Part shown: one piece after another, positions 1 to 5,680 of the stretch
Layout of the letters: every line of letters starts with the position of its first letter
Numbering within the stretch: position 1 is the stretch's first letter
DNA from: Rhodospirillales bacterium
GTDB taxonomy: Bacteria > Pseudomonadota > Alphaproteobacteria > Rhodospirillales > Magnetospirillaceae
NCBI GenBank assembly: GCA_030040955.1
Contig: JASHSH010000239.1
Span: forward strand, 1 to 6,327
Length of the DNA stretch: 6,327 nucleotides
Direction: 5' to 3'
Notes under the pieces: model-generated
Database searches by the model: none
What the model was told of the DNA's origin: nothing
What the model saw: only the letters and a program-made list of their open reading frames with translations
Program-made: the position numbers and the translations under genes

Positions 1-395
1 TTTCCAGCATCGATGTCGATCTGTCCCCGGTGGCCGAGGGCCAGCGCATCACCGTGGCCTGGCGCGGCAAGCCGGTGTTCATCGCGCATCGCACCGCGGC
101 CGAGATCGACGCGGCGCAGAAGGTCAACGTCGCCGAGCTGCGCGACCCGCAGACCGACGCCCAGCGCGCGCAAAAGCCGGACTGGCTGATCGTCATCGGC
201 ATCTGCACCCATCTCGGCTGCGTGCCCCTCGGCCAGAAGTCGGGCGATCCGCGCGGCGAGTTCGGCGGCTGGTTCTGCCCGTGCCACGGCTCGCAATACG
301 ACACTTCGGCGCGCATCCGGCTGGGACCGGCGCCGCTCAACCTGGCGGTGCCCGAGTACAAGTTCACCGGCGCCGCCGCGGTCAAGATCGGCTAG
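1..395 (+). CDS. petA: Ubiquinol-cytochrome c reductase, Rieske iron-sulfur subunit (5' truncated)
   Basis: This is the C-terminal part of the Rieske [2Fe-2S] subunit of the cytochrome bc1 complex, which takes the first electron from ubiquinol at the Qo site and hands it to cytochrome c1. The frame is already open at base 3 and reads SSIDVDLSPVAEGQRITV, a typical bacterial Rieske stretch. The GTG at base 30 is therefore internal, and the true start with the N-terminal membrane anchor lies outside the window. Both cluster boxes are intact: CTHLGC at 204-221 and CPCHGS at 276-293. Each gives one Cys and one His ligand plus one Cys of the disulfide. The Ser (291-293) and Tyr (297-299) that raise the cluster potential in ubiquinol-type Rieske proteins are present. 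The Pro loop GPAP follows. One small departure from common relatives is SARIR where SGRIR is frequent. It is the first gene of petABC, and its stop codon overlaps the petB ribosome binding site. Confidence 0.97.
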   Translation, partial: SSIDVDLSPVAEGQRITVAWRGKPVFIAHRTAAEIDAAQKVNVAELRDPQTDAQRAQKPDWLIVIGICTHLGCVPLGQKSGDPRGEFGGWFCPCHGSQYDTSARIRLGPAPLNLAVPEYKFTGAAAVKIG

Positions 396-404
396 GAGCG
401 GACC

Positions 405-1643
405 ATGAGCGGAACCGCCAACGCAAATCGCCTGGTGCGCTGGATCGACCAGCGGCTGCCGGTCTTCACCCTGCTCGCCCACGCGACCACCGACTATCCG
501 ACGCCGAAGAACCTGAACTACTGGTGGAACTTCGGCTCGCTCGCTTTGTTCATGCTGGTGGTGATGGTGCTCACCGGCATCTTCCTCGCCATGAACTACA
601 CGCCCAACGCGGCGCTCGCCTTCACCTCGGTCGAGCACATCATGCGCGACGTGAACCAGGGCTGGCTGCTGCGCTACCTGCACATGAACGGCGCCTCGAT
701 GTTCTTCTTCGTCGTTTATGTGCACATGTTTCGCGGCCTCTATTACGGCTCGTCCAAGTCGCCGCGCGAGATCCTCTGGTGGCTGGGACTGATCATCTTC
801 ATCACCATGATGGCGACCGCGTTCATGGGCTATGTGCTGCCCTGGGGCCAGATGTCGTTCTGGGCGGCCACCGTGATCACCAACCTGTTCAGCGCGATCC
901 CGTGGATCGGCAATGACATCACCACCTGGCTGTGGGGCGGCTTCGCGGTCGGCAATCCGACGCTCAATCGCTTCTTCGCGCTTCACTACCTGCTGCCCTT
1001 CGTGATTCTCGGCGTCGTGGTGCTGCACCTGTGGGCGCTGCACACCGTGAAGTCGAACAATCCCCTTGGCATCGATCCGAAGGGTCCGCAGGACACGATT
1101 CCGTTCCATCCCTACTACACGGTGAAGGACCTGTTCGGCGTCGGCGTGATGCTGATCGTCTACATGTTCTTCGTGTTCTACGCGCCCAACTATTTCGGCG
1201 AGCCCGACAACTACATCCCGGCCAACCCGCTGGTGACGCCGAACCACATCGTGCCGGAATGGTACTTCCTGCCCTTCTACGCGATGCTGCGCTCGATCCC
1301 CAACAAGCTGCTCGGCGTGATCGTGCTGTTCGGCTCGCTGATCATCCTGTTCTTCCTGCCCTGGCTCGACACCTCGAAGGTGCGTTCCGGGCGCTTCCGT
1401 CCCGCTTTCAAGATCTTCTTCTGGCTGTTCGTCGCCGACGGCTGCTGGCTGGGCTGGATCGGCGCGCAGTTCCCGACCGAATCCCTGGTCGTGCAGGGCC
1501 GCATCGCCACCGCCTACTACTACCTGTTCTTCCTGGTGGTGCTGCCGCTGCTGGGCTGGTTCGAGACGCCGCGGACGCTGCCTTCGAGCATCAGCGCGCC
1601 GGTGCTGCCGCGCGGCGGCGCAGCGGCGATGGAGAAGGCGTGA
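405..1643 (+). CDS. petB: Ubiquinol-cytochrome c reductase, cytochrome b subunit
   Basis: Cytochrome b is the membrane core of the bc1 complex. It carries hemes bL and bH and forms the quinol-oxidising (Qo) and quinone-reducing (Qi) sites. The protein is 412 residues, slightly shorter than the 430-445 usual in Rhodobacter-type relatives. Four heme-ligand histidines are visible with 14-residue spacing: H93 and H107 in helix B, H194 and H208 in helix D. The Qo-site PEWY motif is at residues 284-287. About eight membrane helices can be seen, near residues 42-63, 90-111, 124-146, 188-213, 240-262, 301-322, 336-352 and 368-386. The ATG at 405 is supported by AGGAG at 394-398, six bases upstream and overlapping the petA stop. 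The gene ends in a TGATG junction with petC, which suggests translational coupling. In Bradyrhizobium-type relatives the b and c1 proteins come from one fused gene (fbcH); here they are separate. Confidence 0.98.
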   Translation: MSGTANANRLVRWIDQRLPVFTLLAHATTDYPTPKNLNYWWNFGSLALFMLVVMVLTGIFLAMNYTPNAALAFTSVEHIMRDVNQGWLLRYLHMNGASMFFFVVYVHMFRGLYYGSSKSPREILWWLGLIIFITMMATAFMGYVLPWGQMSFWAATVITNLFSAIPWIGNDITTWLWGGFAVGNPTLNRFFALHYLLPFVILGVVVLHLWALHTVKSNNPLGIDPKGPQDTIPFHPYYTVKDLFGVGVMLIVYMFFVFYAPNYFGEPDNYIPANPLVTPNHIVPEWYFLPFYAMLRSIPNKLLGVIVLFGSLIILFFLPWLDTSKVRSGRFRPAFKIFFWLFVADGCWLGWIGAQFPTESLVVQGRIATAYYYLFFLVVLPLLGWFETPRTLPSSISAPVLPRGGAAAMEKA

Positions 1644-2422
1644 TGGAAACGCGCATCCGCCGCTCCGCTCGCGCCGCCTTCCTCGCGCTCGCCGCCTTCG
1701 CGCTCGCCTCGCCCGCGCTCGCGCAGGAGGAGGAGGTCAAGCTCGCGCCGCAGGACTGGACCTTCACCGGCATCCTCGGCCAATACGAGCCGGCGCAACT
1801 GAAGCGCGGCTTCCAAGTCTACCGCGAGGTCTGCTCGGCCTGCCATGCGATGAAGCTGCTGGCCTATCGCAACCTGGCCGAGATCGGCCTTTCCGACGAC
1901 GAGATCAAGGCCGCGGCCGCCGAGAAGCAGGTCACCGACGGACCCAACGACCAGGGCGACATGTTCCAGCGTCCGGCGCGGCCATCGGACCAGTTCGTCT
2001 CGCCCTTCCCCAACGACCAGGCCGCGCGCGCGGCGAACAACGGCGCGCTGCCGCCCGATCTTTCGCTGATCGTCAAGGCGCGCCACGGCGGGCCGGACTA
2101 CGTCTACGCGATCCTCACCGGCTTCGTCGATGCGCCGAAGGATTTCAAGCTGCCGCAGGGCATGTACTACAACACCGCCTTCCCCGGCCACGCGATCGGC
2201 ATGCCGCCGCCGCTCACCGCCGACCGCGTCACCTATGCCGACGGGACCAAGGCGACGCTCGAGCAGGAGGCGCACGACGCCGTCACCTTCCTGAACTGGG
2301 CGGCCGAGCCCGAGTTGAACGTGCGGCACAATCTCGGCCTCAAGGTGCTGATCTTCACCATCGTGCTCACGGCCCTGTTCTACGGGCTGAAGCGCAGCGT
2401 CTGGTCCGACGTCCACCACTGA
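1643..2422 (+). CDS. petC: Ubiquinol-cytochrome c reductase, cytochrome c1 subunit
   Basis: Cytochrome c1 accepts electrons from the Rieske cluster on the periplasmic side and passes them to soluble or membrane-bound cytochrome c. The protein is 259 residues, normal for the family. Residues 1-27 form a Sec signal peptide: a basic MRxR-type start, an Ala/Leu core, and cleavage after ALA before QEEE. The covalent heme site is CSACH at residues 64-68, and the expected axial methionine is M187 in GMPPPL. The family motif PPDLS is at 137-141. A single membrane anchor at about 231-248 (LGLKVLIFTIVLTALFYGL) leaves a short cytoplasmic tail. The only two cysteines are the heme cysteines, so the extra disulfide found in Rhodobacter c1 is absent. 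I chose the ATG at 1643 because it overlaps the petB stop by one base, has GGAGAAGG at 1631-1638 before it, and gives a clean signal peptide. The same frame stays open far upstream inside petB, but that part is a shadow. Confidence 0.97.
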   Translation: METRIRRSARAAFLALAAFALASPALAQEEEVKLAPQDWTFTGILGQYEPAQLKRGFQVYREVCSACHAMKLLAYRNLAEIGLSDDEIKAAAAEKQVTDGPNDQGDMFQRPARPSDQFVSPFPNDQAARAANNGALPPDLSLIVKARHGGPDYVYAILTGFVDAPKDFKLPQGMYYNTAFPGHAIGMPPPLTADRVTYADGTKATLEQEAHDAVTFLNWAAEPELNVRHNLGLKVLIFTIVLTALFYGLKRSVWSDVHH

Positions 2423-2438
2423 GCGCGGCCCGGTTCGC

Positions 2439-3305
2439 ATGGGCGTCGTCGGCGTAATCGGCGGCAGCGGCGTCTACCAGATCGACGGGCTCGAAGGCGC
2501 GCGCTGGCGCAAGGTCGAGAGCCCGTTCGGCCAGCCCTCCGACGAGCTTCTGTTCGGCACGCTGGCCGGCCAGGAGCTGGTGTTCCTGCCGCGCCACGGC
2601 CGCGGTCATCGCATCCCGCCCTCGGAGCTGAACTTCCGCGCCAATATCGACGCGCTGAAGCGATCGGGCGCGACCGAGATCGTCTCGATCTCGGCGGTCG
2701 GCTCGCTGAAGGAGGAGTTGGCGCCGGGCACCTTCGTCATCGTCGACCAGTTCATCGACCGCACCTTCGCGCGGACCAAGAGCTTCTTCGGCACCGGACT
2801 CGTCGCGCATGTCGGGATGGGACACCCGGTCTGCCTCCATGTCGGCGATGCGCTGGCGCGGGCGGCGCGCGAGGCGGGGATCGCGGCGGTGCGCGGCGGC
2901 ACCTATGTGGTGATGGAGGGGCCGCAATTCTCCACTCTCGCCGAGTCGCTGCTCTACCGTTCGTGGGGCGCCTCGGTCATCGGCATGACCAACATGCCGG
3001 AGGCCAAACTCGCCCGCGAGGCCGAAATATGCTACGCCACCGTCGCCATGGTCACGGATTATGACTGCTGGCATCCCGACCACGATCACGTCACGGTCGA
3101 CGCGGTGGTGAAGGTGCTGCTCGCCAACGCCGACCGCGCACGCGCATTGGTGCGCGCCGTCACGCCGTTGCTGCGCGACCGCGTCCGGCCCTGTCCGCAG
3201 GGCTGCCACCGCGCGCTCGACGCCGCGATCATCACCGCCCCCGAGGCGCGCGACCGCGCGCTCGCCGCCAAGCTCGACGCGGTCGCCGGCCGCGTCCTTT
3301 CGTGA
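2439..3305 (+). CDS. mtnP: S-methyl-5'-thioadenosine phosphorylase (MTAP)
   Basis: This cytoplasmic enzyme splits 5'-methylthioadenosine with phosphate into adenine and 5-methylthioribose-1-phosphate, recycling the by-product of polyamine synthesis and other S-adenosylmethionine reactions. The 288-residue protein has the trimeric PNP/MTAP family layout. GGSG at 8-11 and RHG at 52-54 form the phosphate site, NFRANIDALK lies at 65-74, VDQFIDRT at 102-109, MEGPQFST at 159-166 and MTNMPE at 183-188. TDYDCW at 206-211 supplies the aspartates (D207, D209) that recognise 6-aminopurines in MTAP, which favours adenosine-type over inosine/guanosine-type substrates. The last 40 or so residues are Arg/Ala-rich and less conserved. 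The ATG starts 16 bases after petC with no strong Shine-Dalgarno sequence, so it may be translated by read-on from the pet operon. An adenine phosphoribosyltransferase gene, a natural partner, is not in the window. MtnP is well supported; a related phosphorylase with relaxed specificity is the main alternative. Confidence 0.94.
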   Translation: MGVVGVIGGSGVYQIDGLEGARWRKVESPFGQPSDELLFGTLAGQELVFLPRHGRGHRIPPSELNFRANIDALKRSGATEIVSISAVGSLKEELAPGTFVIVDQFIDRTFARTKSFFGTGLVAHVGMGHPVCLHVGDALARAAREAGIAAVRGGTYVVMEGPQFSTLAESLLYRSWGASVIGMTNMPEAKLAREAEICYATVAMVTDYDCWHPDHDHVTVDAVVKVLLANADRARALVRAVTPLLRDRVRPCPQGCHRALDAAIITAPEARDRALAAKLDAVAGRVLS

Positions 3306-4081
3306 GCGGCCCCGCGCAGCCGGGCGCGGGCGACGAGACGGCGACCTTGTTCCGCCGCTACTTCCCGCCGCTGCATCCCGAGGGCTGGCGCTTCGTCCCC
3401 ATCTTCGCGCTCGCCACCCTGATCCTGTTCTGGATCTGGACACCGCTGGGCTGGATCGGCGTCGCGCTCACGCTCTGGTGCGCCTATTTCTTCCGCGATC
3501 CCGAGCGGGTGACGCCTTCGCGCCCGGGCATCCTGGTGAGTCCCGCCGACGGGTTCATCGAGTCGATCGGACCGGCGCCGCCGCCGCCCGAACTCGGCAT
3601 GGACGAGGCGCCGCGCACGCGCGTCAGCGTGTTCATGAGCGTGCTCGACGTGCATGTGAACCGCGCGCCCGCCGCCGGCAAGGTGACCCGGCTTTCTTAC
3701 ACCCACGGCAAATTCCTCAGCGCCAATCTCGACAAGGCGAGCACCGAGAACGAGCGTCTCGCGGTGCGGCTTGAGTTGGCGTCAGGCGGCGAGCTTGCCT
3801 TCGTGCTGATCGCCGGGCTGATCGCGCGGCGCATCCGCTGCGACATCGCGGAGGGCGCGAGCCTCGCCGCGGGAGCGCGCGTGGGCATGATCCGCTTCGG
3901 CAGCCGGGTCGATGTCTATCTGCCGCCGGGCGTCGAGCCGCTGGTGACGGTAGGCCAGCGCACGATCGGGGGCGAGACCGTGCTCGCGGAGGCGGGCCGC
4001 GCGGGCGAGCCTGCCGCTTCGAAGCCCAAGCGCCGGCGCGCGCGCAAGGCCGCGGCCGAGGCCGAATTGCCATCGCCGTAA
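3302..4081 (+). CDS. psd: Phosphatidylserine decarboxylase proenzyme (short form)
   Basis: This membrane-associated enzyme decarboxylates phosphatidylserine to phosphatidylethanolamine using a pyruvoyl group made by self-cleavage. The 259-residue protein starts with two hydrophobic stretches (about 32-46 and 49-64) and then FFRDPER (63-69), typical of the short Psd class found in alphaproteobacteria. The expected catalytic Asp and His are D83 (in SPADG) and H118 (in VLDVHVNRAP). The processing site is G200-S201 in MIRFGSRVDVYLP; cleavage would leave a small alpha chain of about 59 residues starting with the pyruvoyl group. The C-terminal 20 residues are an Ala/Lys/Arg-rich tail (KPKRRRARKAAAEAELPSP) that is probably not part of the fold. 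The start is GTG at 3302, overlapping the mtnP stop as GTGA. No upstream or nearby ATG fits the frame. The partner pssA follows after an inserted block; in many relatives psd and pssA are adjacent. Confidence 0.96.
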   Translation: MSGPAQPGAGDETATLFRRYFPPLHPEGWRFVPIFALATLILFWIWTPLGWIGVALTLWCAYFFRDPERVTPSRPGILVSPADGFIESIGPAPPPPELGMDEAPRTRVSVFMSVLDVHVNRAPAAGKVTRLSYTHGKFLSANLDKASTENERLAVRLELASGGELAFVLIAGLIARRIRCDIAEGASLAAGARVGMIRFGSRVDVYLPPGVEPLVTVGQRTIGGETVLAEAGRAGEPAASKPKRRRARKAAAEAELPSP

Positions 4082-4154
4082 GCGGCCTGAGCCTCTCGCG
4101 CATCTGTGGCGAGACGGCTATCTTCTGTATTAGCGTATTTGCGACCGAACATTC

Positions 4155-4206
4155 GGCTGAAAAGGCGCTATACCGGCGCTGGCTGAAGAAGTATAGGCCG
4201 GCAACG
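4155..4206 (+). repeat. Imperfect tandem repeat, two units of about 26 bp
   Basis: GGCTGAAAAG at 4155-4164 recurs as GGCTGAAGAAG at 4181-4191. Each is followed by a TATA-containing stretch and CCGGC (4173-4177 and 4198-4202). Within the first unit GGCGCT occurs at 4164-4169 and again at 4175-4180. The two units need small gaps to align, so this is a degenerate repeat that could be chance. Its place just upstream of the low-GC gene makes a regulatory role possible, but nothing in the sequence proves it. Confidence 0.3.
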
Positions 4207-4238
4207 AATTTATGCTTAAACTCTCGTATGCGAACGGT

Positions 4239-4242
4239 GAGG
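4239..4242 (+). promoter_or_regulatory. Shine-Dalgarno site favouring the ATG at 4251
   Basis: GAGG lies eight bases before the ATG at 4251. The only other ATG start in this frame, at 4212, has no purine-rich site at a useful distance; the nearest AGG is 14 bases away. This is the reason for choosing 4251 as the start of the small gene. Confidence 0.55.
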
Positions 4243-4250
4243 TGCTGAAA

Positions 4251-4691
4251 ATGACAGACGACTCACCCGTAGAGCGAGGTGATAGAGCACGTGCATCTTA
4301 CATTGCCGAGTTAAGCAGAAAGGGTGTCCTTCTAGCTCAGGAGAGAGGCCGGCACCGGACCATATACAAGACCGTATCCGGCAAGATTGTCGGTATTCCG
4401 CATGCGCGGGAACTGCCCGAAAAAGGCCCAAACCGATGGTTTCTTGGCCTACCGGGGCGCAACTTTGATTTCGTAATTCTCCTGTGCGAAACACACGAAG
4501 GCGATCACTTGGACTTTGTTTTGCCAACTGAATTTGTCAAAGAAGTGTGGGAATCTTTGTCGTTTGACCAAAAAGGCAATGCAAAGTTCGAGGTGCTACA
4601 CGAGGAGACGGACGATAAACTCGTAATAAGATTTGGCCGTCTCAAATCGATTCGGGATTTCCTAGGACGCAGCGAAACACTGACTGAATGA
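4251..4691 (+). CDS. Unrecognised small protein, likely acquired (low GC)
   Basis: I do not recognise this 146-residue protein (159 if the ATG at 4212 is used). No signal peptide or membrane segment is visible, so it is probably cytoplasmic. It opens with a charged helix (DRARASYIAELSRKGVLLAQ). An alternating strand-rich core follows (IYKTVSGKIVGIP, RWFLGLP, FDFVILLCET, LDFVLP), then a helix (EFVKEVWESL), two more strands (KFEVLHE, KLVIRFG) and a closing helix. This mixed alpha/beta pattern with short strands around a Trp-Phe-Leu-Gly turn loosely recalls the core of PD-(D/E)XK nuclease-fold proteins. No clear D...ExK catalytic set can be assigned, so this is only a weak idea. Codon use differs sharply from the neighbours, with TTA, CTA, AGA, ATA and GTA codons. 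A hand count of bases 4501-4560 gives 24 of 60 G+C, against 43 of 60 at 2581-2640 in mtnP. The reading frame is intact, and the gene sits between two enzymes of one pathway. Confidence 0.8.
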   Translation: MTDDSPVERGDRARASYIAELSRKGVLLAQERGRHRTIYKTVSGKIVGIPHARELPEKGPNRWFLGLPGRNFDFVILLCETHEGDHLDFVLPTEFVKEVWESLSFDQKGNAKFEVLHEETDDKLVIRFGRLKSIRDFLGRSETLTE

Positions 4692-4754
4692 GTTGGCGAC
4701 GGGACGCGATGATGCAAGTCCGATTAGAAATATCTGTCGGCCACAGGCGCGCCG
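4692..4754 (+). other. Intergenic stretch, right edge of low-GC island and pssA leader
   Basis: This is a 63-base spacer between the small gene and pssA. It starts mixed, contains the AT-rich GATTAGAAATATCTG (4722-4736), and returns to high GC at CGGCCACAGGCGCGCC. No terminator is visible after the small gene and no good -35/-10 pair is seen, so pssA may depend on read-through from upstream or on a promoter I cannot recognise. A weak Shine-Dalgarno element, AGG at 4745-4747, precedes the pssA ATG. Confidence 0.55.
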
Positions 4755-5594
4755 ATGTTTAGGCCGACCGGGTTCAAGACGCCGCGGCCGCGCCGGCTGC
4801 GCAGCCTTTCCTTCAACCGGCTGATCCCGAACATCCTCACCTTGCTCGCGCTTTGCGCCGGACTGACCGCGATCCGCTACGGTCTGCAAGGCAATTGGCA
4901 GCGCGCGGTGATCGCGATCCTGTTCGCCGGCATCCTCGACGCGCTGGATGGACGCATCGCGCGGCTGTTGCACGGCACCTCGAAATTCGGCGCCGAGCTC
5001 GATTCGCTTTCCGACATCGTGAGCTTCGGCGTGGCGCCGGCCGTGCTGATCTATTTCTGGTCGATGCAGGGCGCGGGCGCCTGGGGCTGGGCCGCCGTGC
5101 TGCTGTTCCCGGTCTGCTGCGCGCTGCGGCTCGCCCGCTTCAACACGATGCTGGGCGAGGCCGACGCGCCGCCCTACGCGCACAATTTCTTCATCGGCAT
5201 TCCCGCGCCGGCCGCCGCGGGATTGGCGCTTCTGCCGATGGTGGCGAGCTTCGAGACCGCCGACGACCGGCTGCTCGCCTTCCCCGAGGTCAACGCCGCG
5301 GTCTTGGCCGCGGTCTCGTTCCTGATGGTGAGCCGCGTGCCGACCTGGGCGGGCAAGCGGCTGCGCGTGCCGCACGACTATGTGCTGCCGGTGCTCCTCC
5401 TGGTCGGCGTGCTGGCAGCCTTCCTGGTCACCGCCCCCTGGACCACCATCGCGCTGCTCGCGCTGGTCTATCTCGCGAGCTTCCCGTTCAGCATCCGCGC
5501 CTATCGCAGGCTGCGCCGCGAGGCCGACCAGCTGCGCGTGCTCGGCGCCGAGCCCGAGCAGGATGAACCGGCGGACATCCCCCTCGACGAGTGA
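4755..5594 (+). CDS. pssA: CDP-diacylglycerol-serine O-phosphatidyltransferase (type II phosphatidylserine synthase)
   Basis: This integral membrane enzyme joins serine to CDP-diacylglycerol, giving phosphatidylserine and CMP, the step before Psd. The complete CDP-alcohol phosphatidyltransferase signature is present: D62-x2-D65-G66-x2-A69-R70, then G79-x3-D83-x3-D87, with the metal- and CDP-binding aspartates all intact. It belongs to the type II, membrane-embedded class (as in Bacillus and Sinorhizobium), not the E. coli type. The protein has 279 residues. It starts with a basic N-terminus (about 7-16), then NRLIPNILTLLALCAGLTAIR, and has about six to eight hydrophobic segments, including 48-61, 92-120, 148-166, 181-194 and 210-245. 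RLARFN at 125-130 is typical of bacterial PssA. The acidic C-terminal tail (266-279) is probably disordered. The ATG at 4755 has only a weak AGG element before it. It is separated from psd by the low-GC gene. Confidence 0.96.
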   Translation: MFRPTGFKTPRPRRLRSLSFNRLIPNILTLLALCAGLTAIRYGLQGNWQRAVIAILFAGILDALDGRIARLLHGTSKFGAELDSLSDIVSFGVAPAVLIYFWSMQGAGAWGWAAVLLFPVCCALRLARFNTMLGEADAPPYAHNFFIGIPAPAAAGLALLPMVASFETADDRLLAFPEVNAAVLAAVSFLMVSRVPTWAGKRLRVPHDYVLPVLLLVGVLAAFLVTAPWTTIALLALVYLASFPFSIRAYRRLRREADQLRVLGAEPEQDEPADIPLDE

Positions 5595-5618
5595 GCGGGG
5601 CCGGCCGATTCCGCCCCA

Positions 5619-5646
5619 TTGATCGCGCGCACGCCTTCGCTACAAT
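5619..5646 (+). promoter_or_regulatory. Predicted sigma-70-type promoter for the outer-membrane protein gene
   Basis: TTGATC (5619-5624) and TACAAT (5641-5646) are separated by 16 bases. They match the -35 and -10 consensus at 4 of 6 and 5 of 6 positions. The -10 box ends 34 bases before the TTG start, a normal distance. It lies in the gap after pssA, so the last gene is probably a separate transcription unit. Confidence 0.5.
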
Positions 5647-5665
5647 CCTCGCGCGCCGCCGGAAT

Positions 5666-5671
5666 GGGGAG
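5666..5671 (+). promoter_or_regulatory. Shine-Dalgarno site deciding the TTG start
   Basis: GGGGAG is nine bases before the TTG at 5681. The nearby ATG at 5664 is in another frame and stops at 5699, and no ATG or GTG gives the barrel frame a sensible N-terminus. The site therefore supports TTG as the start. Confidence 0.7.
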
Positions 5672-5680
5672 ACAGGCAGC

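Larger units (their letters stand above)
4082..4250 (+). other. Intergenic leader, left part of low-GC island
   Basis: This stretch separates psd from the unrecognised small gene. The first 20 bases keep the high GC of psd; from about 4102 the base composition turns AT-richer and stays so until about 4735. No convincing terminator or sigma-70 promoter was found. The best hairpin is a 6-bp stem (4094-4099 with 4109-4114, 9-base loop) without a T-run. An imperfect repeated block lies at 4155-4206. One + frame stays open through the whole stretch to a TGA at 4246-4248, but it has no start codon or recognisable product. If the downstream gene starts at 4212, the last 39 bases are coding. Confidence 0.6.

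Noticed and set aside
932..1642. Extension of the petC frame upstream through the second half of petB
   Set aside because: It is a different frame from cytochrome b. The translated part is Arg/Ala-rich without motifs, while the petC start at 1643 has its own ribosome binding site and signal peptide. It is not a fused petBC gene.
1520..2440. Long open frame on the - strand opposite petC (306 codons)
   Set aside because: It lies antisense to a certain cytochrome c1 gene. It is Arg/Gly/Ala/Asp-rich low-complexity sequence of the kind high-GC DNA gives by chance, with no domain signal.
2367..3443. Long open frame on the - strand opposite mtnP (358 codons)
   Set aside because: It is antisense to a clear phosphorylase gene, with Arg/Asp/Ala-rich composition and no recognisable motif, so it is a GC-driven shadow.
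4094..4114. Hairpin after psd (TCTCGC with GCGAGA) as a terminator
   Set aside because: It has only a 6-bp stem, a 9-base loop and no T-run, which is too weak to call an intrinsic terminator.
4853..5566. Second + frame of 237 codons within pssA
   Set aside because: It is an Arg-rich shadow of the membrane enzyme and lacks the hydrophobic pattern or motifs of a real gene.
5597..5617. GGGGC/GCCCC hairpin after pssA as a terminator
   Set aside because: It has a 5-bp stem with an 11-base loop and no T-tract, and is common by chance in this composition.
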